Made by a program: the position numbers and the translations under genes. Below the pieces are notes generated by a model that worked only from the letters and a program-made list of their open reading frames with translations, did not search any database and had not been told where the DNA came from. A stretch of DNA of 5,426 nt, from assembly GCA_025363495.1 (NCBI GenBank), contig JANYDR010000484.1, positions 1-5,426 of the forward strand, read 5' to 3'. Positions within the stretch are counted from its first letter, which is position 1. The number at the start of each line of letters is the position of its first letter. The DNA is from Cyclobacteriaceae bacterium (GTDB lineage: Bacteria > Bacteroidota > Bacteroidia > Cytophagales > Cyclobacteriaceae). Positions 1-4,554 of the stretch are shown piece after piece.

Positions 1-359
1 TAGTGATCCTGATTGGCATCTGGATTATAATCTGCGTGCTGGCCTATCTCACTACTAATGAGTATGAATTTTACGGGGTTGCGTTTTTAGTGGGTGCAGT
101 AATGGGTGGTATTCAGTCTTTATCGCGTGCAACTTACTCCAAGCTCATCCCCACAAACTCTATCGATCACGCTTCCTACTTTAGCTTTTTTGATGTCACG
201 TTTACGCTATCGATCGTGTTTGGTACTTTTTCCTACGGAGTTATTGAGCAGGTATCAGGGAGTATGAGGAATAGTACGCTGGCGTTGGGGATGTTCTTTA
301 TAATTGGGATGATACTTTTGTCGAGGATCACTGTTACTAATAAGGCTACTGAATCGTGA
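1..359 (+). CDS. UMF1/Atg22-like MFS transporter, C-terminal fragment (5' end outside window)
   Basis: The frame is open from the left edge, so the GTG at position 3 is an internal valine codon rather than a start. What is visible is about 118 residues, roughly the last quarter of a family whose bacterial members usually have about 420-440 residues. The visible part is strongly hydrophobic, with three to four membrane segments (about residues 2-17, 23-40, 62-82 and 93-108, counted from position 3). The stretch GGIQSLSRATYSKLIP at residues 35-50 is the hallmark cytoplasmic-loop/TM motif of the UMF1 group (prokaryotic relatives of yeast Atg22) in the major facilitator superfamily. The following FFDVTFTLSIVFG and MRNSTLALGMFFIIG also fit Bacteroidota members. 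Yeast Atg22 exports vacuolar amino acids; the bacterial substrate is unknown, so I assign none. The gene ends with TGA and converges on amn, with a stem-loop between them. Confidence 0.85.
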   Translation, partial: VILIGIWIIICVLAYLTTNEYEFYGVAFLVGAVMGGIQSLSRATYSKLIPTNSIDHASYFSFFDVTFTLSIVFGTFSYGVIEQVSGSMRNSTLALGMFFIIGMILLSRITVTNKATES

Positions 360-372
360 TCGGTAAACTGTG

Positions 373-410
373 ATCAGTAATCGGAGACCTACTGATTACC
401 GATTACTGAT
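373..410. terminator. Stem-loop between convergent genes, possible bidirectional terminator
   Basis: ATCAGTAATCGG (373-384) is followed after 14 nt by its perfect reverse complement CCGATTACTGAT (399-410), giving a 12-bp stem. It lies 13 nt after the MFS stop codon and 23 nt beyond the amn stop codon, where a shared terminator is expected. Against a classical intrinsic terminator, the stem is A+T-rich and no long T-tract follows on either strand (only TTTT at 419-422 on the plus strand). The words are also repetitive (TGATCGGTAA at 357-366, TGATCAGTAA at 371-380, CTGATTACC at 392-400), so it could instead be an intergenic repeat element that happens to sit here. Confidence 0.5.
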
Positions 411-433
411 AACTGTACTTTTCCAGTATTCAA

Positions 434-1204
434 TCAATAACGCAGGTGCTTGACAGTAGCTCCATTATTAATTAGCTGTTTCAATGAGTCTATTCCAATC
501 TTTAGGTGAAGATCAACATAACTCGCGGTAACAACCTTATCGCTCGCTTCCGTCTTTACTCCGTCCGGTACCATTGGTTGATCCGATACCAGTAAAATTG
601 CACCGGCTGGGATTTCATTATAAAAAGCAGTCGAAAAAATGGTGGCAGTTTCCATATCAATGGCCATTGCCCTGATCTTGATAAGATATTCTTTAAAGTG
701 CTCGTCCCATTCCCATACACGACGATTAGTTGTATAGACTGTTCCGGTCCAGTAATCCTGGTTATTGTCTCGGATAGTGGTAGAGATCGCTTTCTGTAGA
801 GCGAATGCGGGTAAAGCCGGTACCTCTGGGGGGAAGTAATCATTGGATGTACCCTCGCCCCGAATCGCAGCAATCGGAAGTATAAAATCTCCAAGGTCAT
901 TTTTCTTTTTTAATCCTCCGCATTTACCAAGAAAAAGACAACCTTTTGGCTTTACGGCGGACAGACAGTCCATTATCGTAGCAGCATTGGGACTTCCCAT
1001 TCCAAAATTAATAATGGTAATTCCTTCAGCGGTGGCGCTGCGCATGGCCTTATCCATTCCATGGACTTCTACATTGTGCCATTCGGCAAACTTCTTGACA
1101 TAGTTGTCGAAATTCGTGAGGAGTATGTAATCTCCGAAGTCGCTTAATGCAAGGCCCGTGTATCGCGGCAGCCAGTTCTCTACAATTTGTTCTTTGGTCT
1201 TCAT
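434..1204 (-). CDS. amn: AMP nucleosidase, short catalytic-domain form
   Basis: The 256-residue protein belongs to the nucleoside phosphorylase/hydrolase superfamily (PF01048 fold) and matches AMP nucleosidase, which hydrolyses AMP to adenine and ribose 5-phosphate in the cytoplasm for purine salvage and AMP pool control. Visible landmarks are the phosphate/ribose-binding loop FGMGSPNAA (67-75), GKCGGL (93-98), AIDMETATIF (181-190), in which Glu185 is expected to contact the ribose, and SDQP (207-210), in which Asp208 is the expected catalytic acid. E. coli Amn has about 484 residues with an extra N-terminal regulatory domain; here that domain is absent and the protein begins almost directly at the catalytic fold. 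This short form is usual in Bacteroidota, so it is not a truncation. The ATG at 1204 is preceded by A-rich sequence without a Shine-Dalgarno motif. The gene is divergent from the HsdR_N gene, 34 bp away. Confidence 0.92.
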   Translation of the reverse strand: MKTKEQIVENWLPRYTGLALSDFGDYILLTNFDNYVKKFAEWHNVEVHGMDKAMRSATAEGITIINFGMGSPNAATIMDCLSAVKPKGCLFLGKCGGLKKKNDLGDFILPIAAIRGEGTSNDYFPPEVPALPAFALQKAISTTIRDNNQDYWTGTVYTTNRRVWEWDEHFKEYLIKIRAMAIDMETATIFSTAFYNEIPAGAILLVSDQPMVPDGVKTEASDKVVTASYVDLHLKIGIDSLKQLINNGATVKHLRY

Positions 1205-1238
1205 TCTGTTTGGTTCTGGTTTCTTGTACTTTAGCTAT

Positions 1239-1685
1239 GTGACTCCCCTCAATCTACCGTCCTACGACTTCAAAGTTAAGAAGAGTGAGGGAAAAGTCTG
1301 GATTTTCGACAGTATGCGCAAGAAATTTGTGGTTTTAACACCAGAGGAGTGGGTCCGTCAGCATTTTGTTAGCTTTCTGATTCAAGAGCATCATTATCCT
1401 AAGTCCTTATTTCGTATTGAAGGAGGTCTCACCTATAACAAATTACTAAAGCGGTCTGATATTCTCGTGTACGATCGATCCGGCAAACCCTGGATGCTGG
1501 TTGAATGCAAGTCACCAACTATTAAGCTGAGCCAGAAAGCATTTAACCAGGTGGCGATCTACAACATGACTATTGGAGCTAAATACCTTGCAGTTACTAA
1601 TGGTATGGTTCACTTTTGTTGCGAAGCTCCAATGCCAGGTCAGGAGGGAAAATTTTTAGAGGATTTTCCGGAGTTTGTTGGTTGA
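1239..1685 (+). CDS. Stand-alone HsdR N-terminal-type PD-(D/E)XK protein (HSDR_N_2 family)
   Basis: I choose the GTG at 1239 as start because it gives an N-terminus MTPLNLPSYDF matching the usual beginning of this family. The frame stays open back to an ATG at 1158, but that extension only reads antisense through amn codons. The 148-residue product has the nuclease core: Asp74 in KRSDILVYD (71-79), then VECKSP (88-93) with Glu89-x-Lys91, and a following QVAIY (104-108) that fits the QxxxY motif seen in HsdR and RecB-like nucleases. TPEEWVRQHF (34-43) and YNMTIGAKYLAVTNG (108-122) are conserved blocks. The family is the N-terminal nuclease domain of type I restriction subunit R, but here there is no helicase domain and no hsdM or hsdS nearby. 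Such orphan proteins are common in Bacteroidota and their role is not established. A DNA-processing function is an inference from the intact active-site residues. No Shine-Dalgarno sequence is visible. Confidence 0.83.
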   Translation: MTPLNLPSYDFKVKKSEGKVWIFDSMRKKFVVLTPEEWVRQHFVSFLIQEHHYPKSLFRIEGGLTYNKLLKRSDILVYDRSGKPWMLVECKSPTIKLSQKAFNQVAIYNMTIGAKYLAVTNGMVHFCCEAPMPGQEGKFLEDFPEFVG

Positions 1686-1693
1686 AGGCATTT

Positions 1694-1780
1694 CCCACGG
1701 ATTTCACAGATATTATGCGCAGATTTTCACGAATTCTTTAATTTCCTTTTATATCGAGTTCGGCGAAAATCTGTGTGGGG
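1694..1780. repeat. Imperfect inverted repeat of the CACAGATT/AATCTGTG word family
   Basis: CGCAGATTTTC (1718-1728) and GAAAATCTGTG (1765-1775) are complementary at 10 of 11 positions, the eleventh being a G-T pair, across a 36-nt loop. A further copy (TTTCACAGAT, 1701-1710) precedes the left arm, and CCCAC at 1694-1698 mirrors GTGGG at 1775-1779. The structure starts 8 nt after the HsdR_N stop codon, so it may end that transcript, but no U-tract follows. The words are the same as in the larger element at 1851-2102. Confidence 0.55.
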
Positions 1781-1850
1781 TTAATCTCCGAAAATTCGAT
1801 CTAACAAATGGTTTTTGATTTGAATGCAAGTTCCATCCGGCGGCATTTCT

Positions 1851-2102
1851 GCCACTGATTGCACAGATGTTCACAGATTAATACAATTAAGTGCATTATT
1901 GTTTGTGATGTAAAACCCATAGATGCAGCAAGCTGCTAAACATCGCTAAAATAGTTGGTGAGCTTACTCAAGCAAGCTATGATAGAGCTTTCGGATCGAT
2001 TCGTTATTCACATAGCAGAACAGCGAAGCTGTCAATCTGTGGATTTGATCATTCGTAAAAGTGCATCTAATTGTTTTTGTGAAAATCTGTGCAATCTGTG
2101 GC
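1851..2102. repeat. Intergenic repeat element bounded by 25-bp inverted repeats
   Basis: The left arm 1851-1875 (beginning GCCACTGATTGCACAGAT) and the right arm 2078-2102 (ending AATCTGTGCAATCTGTGGC) are reverse complements at 23 of 25 positions, with about 202 bp between them. The interior has another inverted copy (AATCTGTGG, 2034-2042) and two small hairpins (GCAGC-AA-GCTGC, 1925-1936; ACAGC-GAA-GCTGT, 2020-2032). No open frame in the interior looks like a protein gene and no target-site duplication is evident beside the arms. From general familiarity, these degenerate CACAGATT strings recur in intergenic DNA of many Bacteroidota, but I cannot count copies here. It could be a MITE-like or REP-like non-autonomous element, or simply an accretion of the repeat word. 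Confidence 0.6.
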
Positions 2103-2175
2103 AAAGTTTAAAGGCTATAGTTAGTAACAGTGTTTTACCACACAGGGGTATTGCGAATCTGCGGGAAACAACTCA

Positions 2176-3441
2176 TTAAACAAATTGATAATAGATCAAT
2201 ACCATCGCCGATACCGTCATCAACACAAGTGTTGCAAAGCCTAAAATATTTGATCGCTTCTTATTCGTGAATTGTTTCATCACAGCTTTATTGTTAGAGA
2301 TGTGAAGTACGATAGCAATTATGACGGGAGACGTCACACCATATAGTATGGCGGAATAGATCAGCGCCTGGATTGGACTAATGCCAACGTAATTAATCAA
2401 TAATCCAAGAACAAGTGATACCGTGATTACCAGATAAAATGGTTTAGCTTCCTGGAATTTTTTATCCAAACCTGCCTCCCAGTCAAACGTTTCGGAAATT
2501 ATATATGAAAGAGATCCACATAAAACGGGAATAGCCAGAAATCCTGTTCCGATAACTCCAACGGCAAAAAGGTAATAAGCAGCCTCACCGGCAAGGGGTT
2601 CTAAGGCCTTAGCAGCCTGTTCAACTGTATCAATCTGATGTATGCCGGCATTGAAAAGCACAGTTCCTGTAGTAAGTATTATGAAGAACATAACAATGTT
2701 TGAAAACAGCATCCCAAAATTCACATCCAATCTCATTTTGTTAATCATGCCTTTATCTATAATGATCTGTTTCTTCCGGTGTTTCATATCTTCCGATTCC
2801 ATGGTGGCTTGCCAGAAGAATAAATAGGGAGAAATTGTTGTCCCTAAAACGGCTACCAGAATAGCGATAAATTCCTTGTTAAATTGAATATCAGGAACAA
2901 CCGTGTGCTTAATGATTTGCATCCAGTCCTGTTTGGATAAAAACGGTACTATAAGATAAACCAGTAGGATAGCACAGAGGTATTTTAAAATGCTTGCTAT
3001 TTTTTGATACGGCCAAAAAATAACGGCACCCATTAACATAGCGGTAAATAGTACACTGAAATAGATTGCGTGGATTTTTGGGAAAATAAGATTTGCTACC
3101 GCGCCCATTCCGGCAATGTTAGCACCTATGTTTAAAATGATGGCAGGAAAACTGAAAAGTACCATTAAGTACAAAATGGATTTTGGATAATTCTTTTTGA
3201 GAGTTCCGGTTAATCCTTGTGAAGTAACCATTCCAATTCTTGCACACATTTCCTGAATGGAGGCCATTAAAGGAAAAGTAATCAATGCCGTCCAAAGAGT
3301 GGAAAGACCAAACTGAGCGCCAGCCTGGGAGTAGGTGGCAATACCTGACGGATCGTCGTCACTGGAGCCGGTAACTAACCCAGGCCCAAGAATACTGATG
3401 AATCTTTTAAGCTTTACGATTACTTTTTTTCTGTTATTCAT
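2176..3441 (-). CDS. NRAMP-family divalent metal transporter with non-canonical metal site (DPSG/ISPY)
   Basis: The 421-residue polytopic inner-membrane protein has about 11 hydrophobic segments, as expected for the NRAMP/SLC11 family (PF01566, LeuT fold). TM1 carries GPGLVTGSSDDDPSGIA (19-35), aligning with the canonical GPG...DPGN region, and TM6 carries GTTISPYLFFWQ (200-211), aligning with the (A/M)MPH region. Thus the Asn of DPGN is Gly33, and the metal-binding Met and neighbouring His of TM6 are Ser204 and Tyr206. In TM3 (about 97-118) the conserved acidic residues used for proton transfer in MntH-type proteins appear to be Asn104 and Ala107 by eye alignment. Family membership is secure, but the substrate is not: Mn/Fe is doubtful, and Mg or another divalent ion is possible by analogy with NRAMP-related Mg transporters. 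The start codon overlaps the stop of the upstream barrel gene (ATGA), so translation is probably coupled. I give no gene symbol because mntH would overstate the function. Confidence 0.88.
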   Translation of the reverse strand: MNNRKKVIVKLKRFISILGPGLVTGSSDDDPSGIATYSQAGAQFGLSTLWTALITFPLMASIQEMCARIGMVTSQGLTGTLKKNYPKSILYLMVLFSFPAIILNIGANIAGMGAVANLIFPKIHAIYFSVLFTAMLMGAVIFWPYQKIASILKYLCAILLVYLIVPFLSKQDWMQIIKHTVVPDIQFNKEFIAILVAVLGTTISPYLFFWQATMESEDMKHRKKQIIIDKGMINKMRLDVNFGMLFSNIVMFFIILTTGTVLFNAGIHQIDTVEQAAKALEPLAGEAAYYLFAVGVIGTGFLAIPVLCGSLSYIISETFDWEAGLDKKFQEAKPFYLVITVSLVLGLLINYVGISPIQALIYSAILYGVTSPVIIAIVLHISNNKAVMKQFTNKKRSNILGFATLVLMTVSAMVLIYYQFV

Positions 3442-4286
3442 TTCCCGCCACGTCCTAATTTGAAATTGGCGCCTACAAGAAAATTAGTCTGAAGAAAGAA
3501 AAAATGCTGATCGGCTCGGTCGGATGTAAGTCGTGTGGTACGAATATCGGGCATGTTGATAAAGCCTCCCTTTAATTCACTTTGAATGAAAAAATATTCG
3601 AAGAAAGTAATATTCAATCCTGCGAAAGCGCCCAGCCCATAACCGGCCAAATGAAACTCATCATATCTGTAATTGCCTAGTAGTGTAGTATTGGTCTTGG
3701 GAAGCAAGGCACCTAGTCCAACTCCTTCAGTAAGGTTAAAGTCGATGTTGGGTAAATGAAAGCGACGGAGATTTAGGATATTGTCAAATCTTCTGATTTC
3801 AACATTGATATAGTTAAGACCATCGGTGTGTTCAAACTGTAAAAAATCATTGGTTAACTTAATATCACTATTGTTATAAACACCATCATAGGGTGTGCCG
3901 CTGTTTTGTATGTTACCATTAATTTTTACCACCTGGTCTTGCTGCATCACGTACTTCATGTGATCTAATCCCAGTGAGATGCTCCAGTTATCTTTAAAGA
4001 AATAACCTATTCTGAAATTTGTCTGAGGAATTGTCAGGTCTGAAAAAGCCAGGTAAGGATCAAGTCCAAGGGGGCTTTGACTGTCCTTTGCAACAACTTT
4101 CGATAATTTGAAATTGTAATTATTGCCATGAAAATGAATATCAGAATTAGTGTACCAATCGCGGTTCCAGCCCCAGTAGGTAAAGAATTGACCTTTGTAA
4201 TGTTTTTTGGAAAATAATTCTTGTTCCTGACTGTATGACTTCACGACTGAAACGAATCCAATAACCAGAATTAAAACTCTTTTCAT
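3438..4286 (-). CDS. Exported beta-barrel-like outer-membrane protein, Bacteroidota conserved hypothetical
   Basis: The 282-residue protein begins with a Sec signal peptide: MKR, then a hydrophobic core LILVIGFVSVV, then a likely cleavage near SYSQ (residues 17-20). The mature part lacks membrane helices. It is rich in aromatic residues and alternating polar/apolar stretches ending at aromatic girdle-like positions, for example GQFFTYWGWNRDWY (32-45), NFRIGYFFKDNWSISLGLDH (90-109), FAGLNITFFEYFFIQSELKGG (221-241) and FFFLQTNFLVGANFKLG (262-278). This pattern suggests an outer-membrane beta-barrel of about 8-12 strands. I recognise it as a conserved Bacteroidota hypothetical but know of no assigned function. 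It is the first gene of a two-gene operon with the NRAMP carrier (4-bp overlap), so a role in getting the same metal across the outer membrane is a reasonable inference, not shown by the sequence. No TonB box or TonB-dependent plug domain is present, and it is too short to be a TonB-dependent receptor. Confidence 0.78.
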   Translation of the reverse strand: MKRVLILVIGFVSVVKSYSQEQELFSKKHYKGQFFTYWGWNRDWYTNSDIHFHGNNYNFKLSKVVAKDSQSPLGLDPYLAFSDLTIPQTNFRIGYFFKDNWSISLGLDHMKYVMQQDQVVKINGNIQNSGTPYDGVYNNSDIKLTNDFLQFEHTDGLNYINVEIRRFDNILNLRRFHLPNIDFNLTEGVGLGALLPKTNTTLLGNYRYDEFHLAGYGLGAFAGLNITFFEYFFIQSELKGGFINMPDIRTTRLTSDRADQHFFFLQTNFLVGANFKLGRGGK

Positions 4287-4335
4287 AAGCTACTACCAGA
4301 TTTTTTCGATTTGTCTATGCTCAACTGACTCATTA

Positions 4336-4343
4336 CAAAGATA
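4336..4343 (-). promoter_or_regulatory. Candidate -7 box for the barrel-NRAMP operon
   Basis: Read on the minus strand, 4343-4336 is TATCTTTG, a perfect match to the Bacteroidota primary-sigma -7 consensus TAnnTTTG. It ends 49 nt before the ATG of the barrel gene, a plausible leader length. No good TTTG/TTG -33 element sits at the expected 19-21 bp upstream, which lowers confidence. Confidence 0.4.
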
Positions 4344-4427
4344 TTGCTTTAAAATCTATAATGAGTGAGCTTTGTTTGAAAGCTTAAAATTATAACTTCC
4401 ACCGTAAAAATAGTAATCAGTGATCCG

Positions 4428-4443
4428 CCCATGCCAGCATGGG
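4428..4443. repeat. Short hairpin-forming palindrome CCCATGCCAGCATGGG
   Basis: CCCATGC and GCATGGG are perfect reverse complements separated by CA (7-bp arms). The right arm shares bases 4439-4443 with the next palindrome, so the two structures would be mutually exclusive if formed as hairpins. It sits in the divergent intergenic region, 112 bp before the oxidase ATG. Confidence 0.55.
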
Positions 4444-4455
4444 TAAATTACCCAT
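4439..4455. promoter_or_regulatory. 17-bp perfect palindrome, candidate operator
   Basis: ATGGGTAAATTACCCAT has 8-bp perfect arms about a single central base, the kind of dyad bound by a homodimeric regulator. It lies between the two divergent transcription units and its last base touches the TTGACT that could be the -35 element of the oxidase promoter, so a bound protein could block that promoter. I do not recognise the motif as the site of a named regulator. It is distinct from Fur-type sites as I know them. Confidence 0.45.
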
Positions 4456-4483
4456 TGACTCATTGCCGTTCATAGATTATTTG
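4455..4483 (+). promoter_or_regulatory. Candidate promoter for the oxidase gene
   Basis: TTGACT (4455-4460) is followed after 17 bp by TATTTG (4478-4483), which gives a -35/-10-like pair and also partly resembles the Bacteroidota TTG / TAnnTTTG arrangement. It would leave a leader of about 65 nt before the ATG at 4555. The TATTTG lacks the two spacer bases of the phylum consensus, so this is tentative. Confidence 0.3.
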
Positions 4484-4554
4484 ATTTCCTCTTTGAGGAG
4501 AATTCTTTATCTTCACTCTCATTATTTCGACTTTCAATTTTCAACTTCTTCTAC

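Larger units (their letters stand above)
1686..2175. other. 490-bp gene-free intergenic region
   Basis: This stretch separates the end of the HsdR_N gene from the convergent end of the NRAMP gene. Apart from the two inverted-repeat structures listed separately, it holds no supported gene. The only sizeable open frame, 1955-2179 (+), encodes a cysteine-rich composition created by reading through the repeat and overlaps the NRAMP stop codon. At least eight copies of the CACAGAT/ATCTGTG-type word occur: 1704, 1719, 1768, 1862, 1872, 2034, 2083 and 2094 approximately. No convincing intrinsic terminator for the NRAMP operon was seen just beyond 2176. Confidence 0.7.

Noticed and set aside
556..900. 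Open frame of 114 codons in another minus-strand frame of amn
   Set aside because: Same-strand shadow inside amn, with no recognisable motif.
843..1103. Open frame of 86 codons antisense to amn (+)
   Set aside because: Shadow of the well-conserved amn gene; composition is not protein-like for a separate gene.
1158..1238. Upstream extension of the HsdR_N frame to ATG 1158, giving an apparent hydrophobic N-terminus
   Set aside because: The extension is antisense to the first codons of amn, and the GTG at 1239 gives the family's normal N-terminus, so the apparent membrane segment is an artefact.
1239..1685. Remnant of a type I restriction-modification locus or defence island
   Set aside because: The gene is full-length for its stand-alone family, its active-site residues are intact, and the neighbours are metabolic or transport genes with no hsdM, hsdS or helicase fragments.
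1686..2175. Possible CRISPR array suggested by many similar short words
   Set aside because: Repeats are short, degenerate, in both orientations and unevenly spaced, with no spacer structure and no cas genes.
1955..2179. Open frame of 74 codons in the intergenic region (+)
   Set aside because: It reads through the repeat words (giving CENLCNLWQ), has no family resemblance, and runs into the 3' end of the NRAMP gene.
2642..2827. Open frame of 61 codons antisense to the NRAMP gene (+)
   Set aside because: Lies wholly inside a clear conserved gene on the opposite strand.
4495..4500. GAGGAG, a good Shine-Dalgarno-like sequence
   Set aside because: It is 54 bp before the oxidase ATG and no start codon or small open frame follows at a usable distance.
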